The notes: a model not told the origin generated them from the letters alone. A stretch of 64,000 nucleotides of DNA from Desulfuromonadaceae bacterium (GCA_028687585.1 JAQTZV010000008.1:62001-126000), one strand, 5' to 3'; numbered from the stretch's first letter, positions 44,798 through 53,691 are shown. Numbers and translations are program-made.

Positions 44798-46531
44798 ATG
44801 GTGAATTTTAAAAAGCTTGACGCTGCCGGAGAAGAACATGAGGAACTCGACGGCGATCAGCAAAGCAGTGAATTTGCAGCGCTTTTCACTGAGAGTTTAA
44901 AAGATCGTCCTGAAAAGGATAAAATCATAGAGGGAACTGTAGTGCGCGTGGATGTAGATACGGTCCTCGTTGATATCGGGCTGAAATCGGAAGGGCATGT
45001 GCCTGTCGACGAATTCAGGGATGCAGGTGGCGAATTATCTGTTCGGGTCGGTGACAAAATTCGTGTCCTGATGACGCGTCAGGATGGGAAAAAAGGCTAT
45101 GTCCTCTCCAAAAAGAAGGCAGATTACCTTTCTGCGTGGGATAAAATCGGTGATGCCTGTCAGGAAGGCGGCATAATTGAAGGTACGATAACCGGTAAAG
45201 TTAATGGCGGTTTTACTGTTGACATCGGTGGCATACAGGCGTTTCTGCCATCCTCACAGGTTGATATCCGCCCTTCATCTGACTCAGACAGCTATAATGG
45301 CCTTAAAGCACGCTTCAAGGTAATTAAAGTCAATCAGCGCCGTGACAATATTGTCTTGTCCCGCCGCGCCGTTCTTGAAGAAGAGCGTGCAACCGTTCGT
45401 GATGAAACACTTGAAAAACTTGAAGAAGGACAAATCGTTGAGGGAACAATTAAAAATGTTACCGACTATGGCGCTTTTGTTGATTTAGGCGGCGTTGACG
45501 GATTACTCCACGTTTCAGATCTTTCCTGGGGCAGATTGGGTAAACCGTCTGATGTACTCAAACCCGGACAGCTGATCACCGCAAAAATCCTCAAATTTGA
45601 CCGGGCAAAAGGGAAAATTTCACTTGGTGTCAAGCAGACCCTTGTTGATCCATGGCTTGATGTTCCTGCCAAGTTTCCGATTGGGGAGCGCGTACGTGGC
45701 CGGGTTGTCAGCCTGATGGAGTACGGTGCTTTTGTCGAACTGGAAGCGGGTATTGAAGGTCTGATTCACGTTTCTGAAATGTCCTGGACAAAGCGGGTTC
45801 GCCGTGCCGCAGATATTCTTGCTATTGATGAAGAAGTTGAAGCTGTCGTCCTTGGCATTGATATGGGGAATCGTAAAATTTCTCTCGGCCTCAAACAGGT
45901 GTCGGGAAATCCCTGGGTAACCATTGCCGATAAATATCCGACAGGTACCAGAATTGAGGGACAAATAAAGAACATGACTGATTTCGGAATGTTCATCGGA
46001 ATCGAAGACGGTATTGACGGCCTGGTCCATGTGTCGGATATGTCGTGGACAAAGCGCATCAAACATCCGAGCGATGTATATGAAAAAGGGAGCCTCGTAC
46101 AGGCGGTTGTCCTGAAGGTTGATGTAGAAAACGAGCGGCTTTCCCTTGGTATCAAACAGCTTGAACCTGATCCATGGAGTCTTGCTGCGGGTAAATATCG
46201 TGCCGGCGCTCTGGTTACCGGTAAAGTTACCTCTTTAACTGATTTTGGGGTCTTTGTGGAGCTTGAAGAGGGAATCGAAGGTTTGATTCATGTTTCTGAG
46301 CTTTCTCGTGAAAAAGTTGCCTCAGCGAAAGAGTTTGCGGCAATCGGTGATAATCTTGAAGCAGTTGTCTTAAGCTGTGATTCTAAAGATCGCCGTATAT
46401 CTCTATCCATTAAATCGATGCATGTCGCAGTTGAAAAAGCCGATTTCGAGCAGTACATGGGTTCGCAGGGTGAGTCAACCTCAACGTTTGGCGATTTACT
46501 TAAACAGAGTTTAAACAATAAAACCAATTAA
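44798..46531 (+). CDS. rpsA: 30S ribosomal protein S1 (six S1 domains)
   Basis: About 577 aa with six S1 repeats. The first two (GTVVRVDVDTVLVDIGLKSEG and GTITGKVNGGFTVDIGGIQAF) are the ribosome-binding, divergent repeats; the last four have the classical YGAFVDLGGVDGLLHVSDLSW form. It recruits structured mRNAs to the 30S subunit. ATG 44798 is selected because AGGGGG lies about nine bases before it. An ATG at 44777 sits inside that leader, the same arrangement as in the shorter S1 gene at 3951. Confidence 0.96.
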   Translation: MVNFKKLDAAGEEHEELDGDQQSSEFAALFTESLKDRPEKDKIIEGTVVRVDVDTVLVDIGLKSEGHVPVDEFRDAGGELSVRVGDKIRVLMTRQDGKKGYVLSKKKADYLSAWDKIGDACQEGGIIEGTITGKVNGGFTVDIGGIQAFLPSSQVDIRPSSDSDSYNGLKARFKVIKVNQRRDNIVLSRRAVLEEERATVRDETLEKLEEGQIVEGTIKNVTDYGAFVDLGGVDGLLHVSDLSWGRLGKPSDVLKPGQLITAKILKFDRAKGKISLGVKQTLVDPWLDVPAKFPIGERVRGRVVSLMEYGAFVELEAGIEGLIHVSEMSWTKRVRRAADILAIDEEVEAVVLGIDMGNRKISLGLKQVSGNPWVTIADKYPTGTRIEGQIKNMTDFGMFIGIEDGIDGLVHVSDMSWTKRIKHPSDVYEKGSLVQAVVLKVDVENERLSLGIKQLEPDPWSLAAGKYRAGALVTGKVTSLTDFGVFVELEEGIEGLIHVSELSREKVASAKEFAAIGDNLEAVVLSCDSKDRRISLSIKSMHVAVEKADFEQYMGSQGESTSTFGDLLKQSLNNKTN

Positions 46532-46556
46532 TATATATTATCTGCCAGAGGTATGT

Positions 46557-46835
46557 ATGACCAAAAGTGAACTCATTGAAAAAGTTGTCCAGTCGCACGG
46601 AATGTTAAATATCAGAGTTTCGGAAATTGTCGTTAATACGGTTTTCGATTCAATTGAAGAAGCGCTCAAGTCCGGCGATAAAGTAGAAATCCGCGGTTTT
46701 GGCAGTTTTACCATTCGTGAACGTCTTGGACGTGAAGCGAGAAATCCGAAAAGCGGTGAAGTCGTACGTATTCCGTCCAAGAAGACGCCGTTTTTCAAAA
46801 CAGGAAAAGAGCTTAAAGAGCGAGTAAACTGCTGA
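46557..46835 (+). CDS. ihfB: Integration host factor subunit beta
   Basis: A 92-aa HU/IHF-family DNA-bending protein. It has MTKSELIEKVVQSHG, DKVEIRGFGSFTIRERLGREARNPKSGE with the beta-arm RNPKSG, and IPSKKTPFFKTGKELKERV. Its location immediately after rpsA (25 bp) is the classic rpsA-ihfB (himD) arrangement, so the beta assignment is more likely than HU or IHF-alpha. IHF commonly aids sigma-54 promoters such as those in this window. Confidence 0.92.
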   Translation: MTKSELIEKVVQSHGMLNIRVSEIVVNTVFDSIEEALKSGDKVEIRGFGSFTIRERLGREARNPKSGEVVRIPSKKTPFFKTGKELKERVNC

Positions 46836-46857
46836 TTAAGTATCTGCTGAAAATTAT

Positions 46858-46944
46858 GCCCGAATGGCGGAACTGGTAGACGCAAGGGACTTAAAATCCC
46901 TCGGTGGAAACGCTGTGCCGGTTCGATTCCGGCTTCGGGCACCA
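46858..46944 (+). tRNA. tRNA-Leu (UAA anticodon)
   Basis: An 87-nt tRNA with a 7-bp acceptor stem (GCCCGAA with TTCGGGC), A discriminator and encoded CCA. The anticodon loop CTTAAAA within GGGACTTAAAATCCC gives UAA. The long variable arm (TCGGTGGAAACGCTGTG) is typical of class II tRNA-Leu, and the T-arm GGTTCGATTCC is intact. Confidence 0.95.
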
Positions 46945-46977
46945 ACTAACAATCCAATAAGATGTGATGATGTATTT

Positions 46978-47004
46978 AAGCCCCTTGAAAATAGGGGCTT
47001 TTTT
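46978..47004 (+). terminator. Terminator after tRNA-Leu
   Basis: AAGCCCC (46978-46984) pairs with GGGGCTT (46994-47000) and runs into TTTTT. Confidence 0.75.
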
Positions 47005-47118
47005 ATCGTCTGTTAATAGCATAAACTTGGCTGATTTGTTTGATCTGATATTCAGGGTTACGCTCATAACAACACAGATAGATGCTTTGTGGGTTTTCCG
47101 TTGGGCGAAAGGAAAGAG

Positions 47119-48057
47119 ATGAGGACCACTAAATATCACGGTATGAGAAATGCGTTCCTGGTTGCGTTGTTACTACTTGGTTTCGGAGCAGGTGCAACCA
47201 TATACCTGAAGAATAGCGTTATCGCCGGGCTTCGCTCCTACGGGATTAGCCTGCGTATTGCTGAGACTCCCATCTTCTCGTTTTTGCCCAGATGGTTTCT
47301 CAATAGAGCGGCAATACCAATCTCGCACGAACGAAACGCCGCCGTATTGAAGAGTGCGCTTGAAGTGTTCGATCCTTCATTGAGACCCTTCCTGATATCG
47401 GTCCCGATAATTTTTGATTCCTCCGCAAAGACGGCGAGGTCATATTCTGCAAAAGGCTACATTGGCGTCAATCCGGACTGGGACAACACGGTGCTTCAAT
47501 CACCATTCAGGGAGATTTACGAACAAAGGGGAATGAAACCGGAGGATCCTGTTTTCTTACGGCGCTTCAAAACAAGTTTGTTGATACACGAATTCCTGCA
47601 CATACTCCAGGTTCACCAGGGAATTGAAAACCGTTCGCTTTACGAGGCGGTTGCGCGATGGTATGTAGACCCACGATATGGCAAACCGTCTCCAAATGGC
47701 GTGGTCCGTGCTGACACGACGAAAGACAGAAGAGCCGATTCACTCGCGTACAACAGGGTTAAATATGTCATATGGCATCAGCTGTACAATTATCGAAGGT
47801 TACATGAAGTGCCTCTGGATGGGAGCTGGAAGGATATGCACTACGTAGAAAGATACCAGTCGGCCAAAAGGGGAGTTGAGGAATTCGCCTACATCGGAGA
47901 AGAAATACTCGCCAGTGGAAGCGCTTCTGAGAACTTCATTAAGACAGGTCAGTGGCGAGATAATGACTGGAAGGAGAAGAAGAAGAGATTGCTGGAGGTC
48001 TCTCCGGAAGTTATTGCACTTTACAGAGGCGTGTTCAATCCTGATGTGCTACGGTAA
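47119..48057 (+). CDS. Membrane-anchored putative zinc metalloprotease (HExxH)
   Basis: About 312 aa. One N-terminal hydrophobic segment (AFLVALLLLGFGAGATIYL) anchors or exports it. The region LLIHEFLHILQVHQG contains a zincin HEFLH motif with a following helix, and YEAVARWYVD supplies a possible downstream acidic ligand. ATG 47119 follows AAAGGAAAG, so it is preferred over the start at 47089. The protein is not assigned to a named family. It is the first gene past the tRNA-Leu, and the accessory half of the window begins around here. Confidence 0.6.
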   Translation: MRTTKYHGMRNAFLVALLLLGFGAGATIYLKNSVIAGLRSYGISLRIAETPIFSFLPRWFLNRAAIPISHERNAAVLKSALEVFDPSLRPFLISVPIIFDSSAKTARSYSAKGYIGVNPDWDNTVLQSPFREIYEQRGMKPEDPVFLRRFKTSLLIHEFLHILQVHQGIENRSLYEAVARWYVDPRYGKPSPNGVVRADTTKDRRADSLAYNRVKYVIWHQLYNYRRLHEVPLDGSWKDMHYVERYQSAKRGVEEFAYIGEEILASGSASENFIKTGQWRDNDWKEKKKRLLEVSPEVIALYRGVFNPDVLR

Positions 48058-48134
48058 ATTGTAGCGGTAACCCTTTGATTTGAGGCAGGGATTCGGAAAC
48101 ACAACACCACTAATTCTATAAATGTAATGCAAAG

Positions 48135-48908
48135 TCAGTAAGTTGTACTTGAATCATGCAACTGATGAATGAAGGTTTCAGCCGCAGAGAAATATGCTTT
48201 CTGATTGACCGACATAATGGTGTTGTGATCGCCATGTGCAAAGATGAGCAACTTCTTCGGTTCGTTGGCCCACGAATATAGACGCTCTGCGTGAGAAACT
48301 GATACCAGGTCGTCGTTACGGCAATGCATCACCATCACGCGCCCCCTGAATGCCGCAATCTTTTCCTGCTGATTGAGACAGCGGTCAACCGATGCTCGCA
48401 GTTCGTCAATCGTTGCACCGATGTCTGACGGTTCGACTCTGACAAGTATACGTTCCAGCGGGTCGGCCAGACCGCTCTCTATTATCACTCCGGCTGCCTG
48501 AGGATAGCAGGCGGCGCCGTGCATGGCATAGAGTGAGCCGAGTGAACGTCCAAAGAAGATAATGTGTTCCGGTGGGACTCCGGATGCCGCAACGATCAGC
48601 TCCACATCACCCAGCATGGCGGCGAGAGCCGGCACACCGCTGGACATGCCGTATCCACGGTACTCTGCCAATAGCAGATTTGCCCCCAGTCCGGTTATGA
48701 TCTCCTCAAACCCCCCGAGGTAATCAGCCACATTTTCACCGTTGCCATGAAAGTGAATAATAGTCGGTGCATCATCATGCACGCGGAGGTAACGGCAGCC
48801 GAGCCTGAAACCATCTCCTTCAACAAAAAACGGTGTATCGAATTTGTCCGGCAAAGGGTAGAAATAGCGGCCGGTGAGCAGCGGGTGGTCAAGAAATGGA
48901 TCGTTCAT
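48135..48908 (-). CDS. Alpha/beta hydrolase
   Basis: A 257-aa serine hydrolase-fold protein. The oxyanion strand is IIHFHGNGENVADY, the nucleophile elbow is FGRSLGSLYAMHG (G-x-S-x-G with Ser), the Asp is in HCRNDDLVSV and the His in FAHGDHNTIMS. This is the pattern of the YqiA/BEM46-like hydrolases. No signal peptide is seen, so it is probably cytosolic. Its substrate is unknown. It ends upstream of sbcC on the same strand, with a gap of 47 bp. Confidence 0.85.
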   Translation of the reverse strand: MNDPFLDHPLLTGRYFYPLPDKFDTPFFVEGDGFRLGCRYLRVHDDAPTIIHFHGNGENVADYLGGFEEIITGLGANLLLAEYRGYGMSSGVPALAAMLGDVELIVAASGVPPEHIIFFGRSLGSLYAMHGAACYPQAAGVIIESGLADPLERILVRVEPSDIGATIDELRASVDRCLNQQEKIAAFRGRVMVMHCRNDDLVSVSHAERLYSWANEPKKLLIFAHGDHNTIMSVNQKAYFSAAETFIHQLHDSSTTY

Positions 48909-48955
48909 ACCGATAGCCCCTTTTATTCAGCCCCCTGGATAACAGTACTTGCACG

Positions 48956-51391
48956 TTACAACTCAATAATTTTATCCGTAATCTCAGAAAAGGCCACGTC
49001 ATGGCTGACCAGAAAGAGCTGGTCGTACCAGTGCTCGGTGACTTCCTCACGGCCAACATCGATGGCACGGAAGGCATGCGCAAGATTCTCGCGGCGGGCG
49101 GCATCAAGGTTGGAAGTCGGTTCGTCGAAGAACGCAACTCGTGCCCCGATAGTCTGCAGCAGTGCCAGCCTCAGTGCAACGACTGCGCTCATCATCTGAC
49201 CGCCCGAGAGCTGGTCGTCACTGCGCTCCCGCATACTGCCGTCCTGCATATCCTTGAGGATGATCTGGTAGTTGTCGCCCCAGTACAGCTCCTCATCAGA
49301 CTCGGCAATGGTCCGGTATATACGGTCGGCCCGCAGGCTGATCTCCTCGCGAAAACGTTCCGACAGCTGGGAGGAGACGTTCTTGAAGAGCTGGTTGCGC
49401 AGAAACTTGACCAGCTTCTCCTTCTCATCATAGCTCTTTATCTCGGCCTGTTTGCCCAGAATCTCTACGTGTATCTTATTGAGCCGGGCTATCTCGGTTT
49501 CCAGGCGCCCGGCATTCCGGTCAAGGTCAATGATCTGCTGGCGCAGGGTGGCTCTATCGGCCAGCAGTTTCTCTTTGTCCTGACGTGACTGCAGGAGCAG
49601 TTCAATCCGGAATCTGCTTTTTTTATCGGCCAGTTCCGCCTGTCTGGCGGTGATTTCTTCTGTCAATTCCTTCAGCAGCCGCTCCATCTTCGTTTGCTGC
49701 TGAAGACGGTTCTCAAGGTCCTGCGCGACATTCAGGTTTGCAGTGCAGGCATCCCGGGCAGGCTGGTGCTGCAGACGCTCCTGCTCGGACTGGACGATGG
49801 CCGCATCAAGATCTGCAAAGGCTTTCAACTCGCCCCTGCGGGCTTCCACCCGACCGGCAGCCCCGGCATGCTGTGTTATGATGGTATCCAACCCGGCCGA
49901 CCGCTGGTTGTTTTTGCTGCGGCGCTCCTCCAGTGCGGCCAGCTGTTTGTCAAGCTCCTGCAGGCGTATGGCGCGGCTGCTCAGCTCCTTTTCAGCCGCC
50001 TCGGCCTCTTTGAGCTGCATGTCCAGCTGTTTGAGTTTCCCGTCCAGGTCAGACGCAAGCCGATCCAGATCGGCGAAGCGGGAGCTGAAAACATCGCGCG
50101 GTTCTGAGCCGGCGATGTTGCGGCACTGCTCCTGAAAAAAGGGGCAGACACCCCCGGCCAGTTTTTCCCTCCCCTCCAGCAGGCTTTCGCGGCGGCCGTC
50201 CAGCAAGGAACGTTGACCTTTCAGAGTTTCAATCTCCATCTTCACACCCGCTAAACGGGCGGCTGTGGCAGGCAGGTGTGCATCCGGCTGCAATTCTATA
50301 CGGGAGGTATGTAACTTCTCCTGTTCCCCGGCCAGCTGGTTGCCGGACTTGTCGATCTCGTCGCGCTCATGTGCCAACAGCTGGGACAGGCGCAGCGACT
50401 CTTTTTCCAGTCCGGCAATCTCCTGCTCGACCACACGCCGCTGCTGCTCCTGACGGCGCAGCGCGGTCAGAAGGGCCTCAGCCTTGTCGAAAGCTTCTTT
50501 GCCGCTCTTCGATTCATCCACGATTTTCAGGGCCTTTTGACTCTCCTCCACCCTCAGTTTCTGCTCGGCGGTCTTGGCGTTGCCATCCTTGATGCGGTTT
50601 TCCAGCAGCTGTACTTCATTGCTCAAAGCGCTAATCGCCTTTTCCTGGGCCTCCTGCTCTCCCAACAGTGTCTCCAGAGCGACAAGCGTTGTCTCCTTAT
50701 CAGTCAGCTCCTGCTGCCGCAGCACCAGATCGCTTCTGTTGGCTGTCAGTTCGGCGCTCTTGTCAGGCAGTACGACCAGCTGCTCCTGCTTGCCCGCAAC
50801 CTCGGCCGCCAGCACCTTCATCCGCTCCTGTACCGCAGAGAGCAGAGCGGCAGTTCCCTTGTACGTCTTACGCCAGGCATCGATACCAAGGATCTCGTCA
50901 AAGGCCTCCTGACGTTTGGTGGGCTGCTTGATGACAAACGGCCCGAGAAAGTCGTTCTGGAAGGGTCCGATCACCAGCTTGAACTGCTCCGCCAGCGGCC
51001 GGCCATTAGACAGACCGAGTATCTCCGCCACCCGTGCCTCGGTCTCTTCCAGGCGGGCGTGATCCTCTACCTCGAAGAGCCCGCCGATCTCCCTGGCCAG
51101 CAGCCACTTGGCAGCGGCCCCGACCGTACGGCTCACCCGGTAGGTTTCGCCGTCATCAGCCCGGAAAACCACACTGATCTCCCCCTTCTTGCTGCCGATG
51201 GAGAGGAAGCGCTCCACATTGGAGACGAAGTCCTTGGCATCCACCCCGAACATTGCATAGCCGATCGCCTCGAAGACCGTACTCTTGCCGGCGCCGTTCG
51301 GGCCGGAGAGGACGTTGATGCCGGCAGAGAAGGAAAGCTCCGTGTCGCGGTGGGACTTGATGTTCTTGAGATGTATGGAGAGAATCTGCAT
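48956..51391 (-). CDS. sbcC: SbcC, ATPase subunit of the SbcCD nuclease
   Basis: An 811-aa SMC-type ATPase that unwinds and channels DNA ends and hairpins to the SbcD nuclease. Walker A is SGPNGAGKSTVFEA near residue 31; the ABC signature is LSGGQMMSAVVALRLALLQ and Walker B RVAFFDEPTSNLDA near the C-terminus. Two long coiled-coil arms flank a hook region with CPFFQEQC, a C-x6-C rather than the usual C-x2-C of Rad50/SbcC zinc hooks. It is separated from sbcD by a GxxExxY gene and CACGAA repeats that appear inserted. Confidence 0.92.
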   Translation of the reverse strand: MQILSIHLKNIKSHRDTELSFSAGINVLSGPNGAGKSTVFEAIGYAMFGVDAKDFVSNVERFLSIGSKKGEISVVFRADDGETYRVSRTVGAAAKWLLAREIGGLFEVEDHARLEETEARVAEILGLSNGRPLAEQFKLVIGPFQNDFLGPFVIKQPTKRQEAFDEILGIDAWRKTYKGTAALLSAVQERMKVLAAEVAGKQEQLVVLPDKSAELTANRSDLVLRQQELTDKETTLVALETLLGEQEAQEKAISALSNEVQLLENRIKDGNAKTAEQKLRVEESQKALKIVDESKSGKEAFDKAEALLTALRRQEQQRRVVEQEIAGLEKESLRLSQLLAHERDEIDKSGNQLAGEQEKLHTSRIELQPDAHLPATAARLAGVKMEIETLKGQRSLLDGRRESLLEGREKLAGGVCPFFQEQCRNIAGSEPRDVFSSRFADLDRLASDLDGKLKQLDMQLKEAEAAEKELSSRAIRLQELDKQLAALEERRSKNNQRSAGLDTIITQHAGAAGRVEARRGELKAFADLDAAIVQSEQERLQHQPARDACTANLNVAQDLENRLQQQTKMERLLKELTEEITARQAELADKKSRFRIELLLQSRQDKEKLLADRATLRQQIIDLDRNAGRLETEIARLNKIHVEILGKQAEIKSYDEKEKLVKFLRNQLFKNVSSQLSERFREEISLRADRIYRTIAESDEELYWGDNYQIILKDMQDGSMRERSDDQLSGGQMMSAVVALRLALLQTIGARVAFFDEPTSNLDAARRENLAHAFRAIDVGREEVTEHWYDQLFLVSHDVAFSEITDKIIEL

Positions 51392-51418
51392 GTTAATTCA
51401 CCACAAAAAATTATTTCA

Positions 51419-51560
51419 CCACGAAGTCACGAAGTTCACGAAGAAAATCTGAAAGATACTGTTTTTTAAATCAATGTTTCAGGCAGCAATGCAAAAAGAC
51501 ACGAGAAGATTTTAGCCAATATATTTAATCCTTAATTTCGTGTTCTTCGTGCCTTCGTGG
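51419..51560. repeat. CACGAA inverted-repeat element 3' of the GxxExxY gene
   Basis: The left arm CCACGAAGTCACGAAGTTCA continues to 51443 and the right arm (51537-51560) is its inverted copy. About 93 nt between have no gene. GAAAATCTGAAAGA just inside the left arm resembles the gene-free element at 20.7 kb. The right arm is also one of a pair of identical 27-nt direct repeats that bracket the GxxExxY gene. Confidence 0.65.
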
Positions 51561-51573
51561 TGTAAAAATCGGA

Positions 51574-51960
51574 TTAAAGAACGAATCTACTGATTCCGTC
51601 TTTGAGAAGAGCCTCGTTGAAGTTAATCAGCAGGCCTGTACGGAGTCCTGTCAGTTTTAAGTATGTCAATATCTGTGCCTCATGAATGGGTAAAACTATT
51701 TCCACACTTTTGAGTTCCAAAAGAATTTTCTCTTTTACAACCAAATCCAGGCGGTAGGCACAATCAAGATTTTTCCCCTTATAGAAAATCGGTAATGGCT
51801 TTTGACGTTCAAAAGGAATATTTCTCAAATCCAGCTCATGACAAAGACATTCCTCATAAGCGGACTCAAGCAATCCCGGGCCAAGGTGTCGGTGGACTTC
51901 CAACGCAGCCGCAATAATCTCACGCGTTCCATCATCTGGTATGATACTCGGCTTGTTCAT
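51574..51960 (-). CDS. GxxExxY (PDDEXK_3) protein inserted in the sbcCD operon
   Basis: A 128-aa protein with the GLLESAY (GxxExxY) signature near residue 29 and a PD-(D/E)xK-like core: YRLDLVV with an Asp and ILLELKSV (E-x-K). Pfam places this family in the PDDEXK nuclease clan; activity is not shown here. ATG 51960 overlaps the sbcD stop by four bases, so it is translationally coupled to sbcD. Identical 27-nt CACGAA-type direct repeats flank it (51537-51563 and 51972-51998), the second lying within the 3' end of sbcD. Confidence 0.85.
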   Translation of the reverse strand: MNKPSIIPDDGTREIIAAALEVHRHLGPGLLESAYEECLCHELDLRNIPFERQKPLPIFYKGKNLDCAYRLDLVVKEKILLELKSVEIVLPIHEAQILTYLKLTGLRTGLLINFNEALLKDGISRFVL

Positions 51961-53237
51961 AATGGTTTCCCTTCGTGTTCTTCGTGCCTTCGTGGTGTGC
52001 CAGATAGCAGTCCCAAAAGTTCCTCCCCCTCCACGTCACCTTTCATGACCTGATCACGAATTGCCAGAGCCAGGCCCACCAGTTCATCCTTACGATCCTT
52101 GTAACTGCTGTTGGCGCTGATCAGCTCACCCAGTACATCCCGTTCGATCTCGGACAGAGTGCGTTTGACCTCTTCCCCGCCACCACTGCGGGTTACCAGC
52201 GAGAGATGGTTCTTGATCTCCACATGCAGCGGGTTGCAGATCTCCTCCAGCGTCAGTCGCAGCCGTTCACGTCCCAGTTCAAAGGGATGGAAGGCCACCC
52301 GTCCGGTAAGTCTGACTTCGAGTAATGGACGGCGCTGGTCATCTGTCCGGGGAAGCTTTTCTGCTATCTGGCTGCGGAAACTTTCCAATGCCTGATCGGC
52401 ATTCCCGGCACCATCCAGGTTGATGGTTGCTACCAGCATCGGGCGAGGGGAGGTGGGGCGGTGCTCATGAAGGTATGTGCCGTTATCTACGCTGACCAGG
52501 TAATAGCCCTTGGCGTATTTCTCCTCACCGAAGTTGACCCGCTCCGGCGCCCCGGGGTTGAAGGCGTAATGACGACCTTCCGGGGTGGAGATACAGTAGG
52601 GTTTGTGCCCATGGCCGAGTGCCACGTAATCGAAGGTATCAGCCAGCGGCAGGGCCTCGTCCGGCTGCATGTTGCCTATCTCCACCGGCGAATAGCTCCA
52701 GACCCCTACATGGAACAGCAGCAGGTTGTTTTCCGTGGCTACCGCCTCGCAGATACGCGCCACATGGTTGCCTGCCTGGGTGCCGATGTAGCCGAGGCCG
52801 TAGATGTTGAGGCCCTTGATATGTATATGCCCGCCGGCGCCGCTTTCAGGATCGAACGGATCGAAACGGTAGCCGCCATCCTCGCTGCGGGACGGGCGCA
52901 GCAGGTGGATGTAGCCCATCTGCGAGAGCGCCTCCATCCAGGAGATGCTGTCGCGGCGATGAATCCAGTCGTGGTTTCCTTCGACGGCAATGCAGGGGAT
53001 GCCGGCGTCTATGAGCGGCTGCAGGGTTTCGATGGTGCGGGCAAAGGTGCGGGGAAGGATCTGGCCGGTGTGGAACAGGTCACCGCCGATCAGGACAAAG
53101 TCTACCTGTTCGGCAATGGCGTCGGCAACGATGCCGCCGAGCATACGGAAGAAATCTTCGTAGCGCTCGGCTTCACCGGCAGAGGTGCGGTATGTTTTGC
53201 CGAGGTGGATGTCGGCGGTGTGAAGGAATGTGATCAT
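51957..53237 (-). CDS. sbcD: SbcD, nuclease subunit of SbcCD
   Basis: A 426-aa Mre11-type metallophosphoesterase nuclease. Motifs are FLHTADIHLGKTY (D-x-H), LIGGDLFHTGQ (GD-x-F), CIAVEGNHDWIHRRDS (GNHD), LFHVGVWSYSP and YVALGHGHKPY (GHxH-like). The C-terminal capping region is present. The last dozen residues, SGTPRRHEEHEGKPL, are encoded by the CACGAA repeat and do not look native. It begins the sbcD-GxxExxY-sbcC run. Confidence 0.93.
   Translation of the reverse strand: MITFLHTADIHLGKTYRTSAGEAERYEDFFRMLGGIVADAIAEQVDFVLIGGDLFHTGQILPRTFARTIETLQPLIDAGIPCIAVEGNHDWIHRRDSISWMEALSQMGYIHLLRPSRSEDGGYRFDPFDPESGAGGHIHIKGLNIYGLGYIGTQAGNHVARICEAVATENNLLLFHVGVWSYSPVEIGNMQPDEALPLADTFDYVALGHGHKPYCISTPEGRHYAFNPGAPERVNFGEEKYAKGYYLVSVDNGTYLHEHRPTSPRPMLVATINLDGAGNADQALESFRSQIAEKLPRTDDQRRPLLEVRLTGRVAFHPFELGRERLRLTLEEICNPLHVEIKNHLSLVTRSGGGEEVKRTLSEIERDVLGELISANSSYKDRKDELVGLALAIRDQVMKGDVEGEELLGLLSGTPRRHEEHEGKPL
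51972..51998. repeat. 27-nt CACGAA direct repeat inside the sbcD 3' end
   Basis: Base-for-base identical to 51537-51563, in direct orientation. It encodes the last SbcD residues (TPRRHEEHE region), so the repeat has replaced or extended the native C-terminus. In GxxExxY orientation it lies directly upstream of the gene, just as the repeat at 53727 does for the second GxxExxY gene. Confidence 0.8.
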
Positions 53238-53337
53238 GCGAGTAATGCCTTATATACGGCAGCGAAATATTCTTTAGCTTCACGGCATGTTATGAAATTG
53301 TTCTGTTGCGAAGAGAAACCGTACCGAAAGGGCACCG

Positions 53338-53472
53338 GTGAAGCTCAAGGGCAAACTATCATGGTTGATGAAGTCAGTACAGCGGAGTTTGTTTCCCCAT
53401 TTTGATGAATCCCTTGATGTGCCTCTTATTCGGGTGGCCTTTTCTGTTGGTGAAACCGGCAATATATTATAG
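53338..53472 (+). pseudogene. Possible transposase N-terminal fragment
   Basis: An open frame from GTG 53338 reads KLKGKLSWLMKSVQRSLFPH then FDESLDVPL, which resembles the N-terminus of some IS1182/ISNCY-type transposases (K-x-L-S-x-F/L-M-x-S-x-x-x-L-F-P). It departs from this after DVPL and stops at 53472. The assignment is weak, from memory, and the fragment has no inverted repeats that I can see. Confidence 0.25.
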
Positions 53473-53486
53473 AGTTTTCCCGGTAT

Positions 53487-53663
53487 ATGGAACTACTCAA
53501 CAATCCTGATTTTAATCCCGTGGAATTCGACGGGATTAACATGCAGGCCGGTCTCAACAGTTTTACGCTTACCCGAAAAGGAGAGCTTGCGTCTGAGTGT
53601 GACGCCGGAACAGGTGACGGCGTAATTACTCGAACGAATAAGCGGTTGCTGAGTTGCAAGTGA
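53487..53663 (+). pseudogene. KilA-N-domain protein, N-terminal fragment
   Basis: ATG 53487 starts MELLNNPDFNPVEFDGIN, then QAGLNSFTLT, a typical opening of phage-type KilA-N DNA-binding proteins. The homology ends after SFTLT, where about 200 residues are missing, and a short tail ends KRLLSCK at TGA 53663. A second, independent KilA-N remnant at 55.5 kb is broken just after the same SFTLT. The 28-nt palindrome 53512-53539 lies within it. Confidence 0.6.
53512..53539. repeat. 28-nt near-perfect palindrome in the first KilA-N remnant
   Basis: TTAATCCCGTGGAATTCGAC continues to GGGATTAA and reads the same on both strands except at two positions. It lies in the codons for NPVEFDGI. A palindrome of different sequence occupies the homologous codons of the KilA-N remnant at 55471-55506. 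Confidence 0.6.
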
Positions 53664-53691
53664 GTTATGAATGGTGACACTTCGAATAAAT
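53641..53691 (+). repeat. 51-nt direct repeat, copy 1
   Basis: Starts AGCGGTTGCTGAGTTGCAAG and matches 54198-54248 at 46 of 51 positions. The last 30 nt also match the 3' end of the HigA-ImmA gene (57735-57768), where they encode VSYEWRHFE. Copies 1 and 2 bracket the second GxxExxY cassette. Confidence 0.7.

Noticed and set aside
46858-46944. tRNA-Leu as an integration site for the accessory region that follows
   Set aside because: The tRNA is intact and accessory genes do begin just after it, but I saw no repeat of its 3' end downstream and no integrase gene in the window.
50369-51469. A 366-codon plus-strand open frame antisense to sbcC
   Set aside because: Leu/Gln/Gly-rich, without motifs, and exactly opposite the well-supported sbcC coiled-coil region. 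It is a shadow of the repetitive coding.
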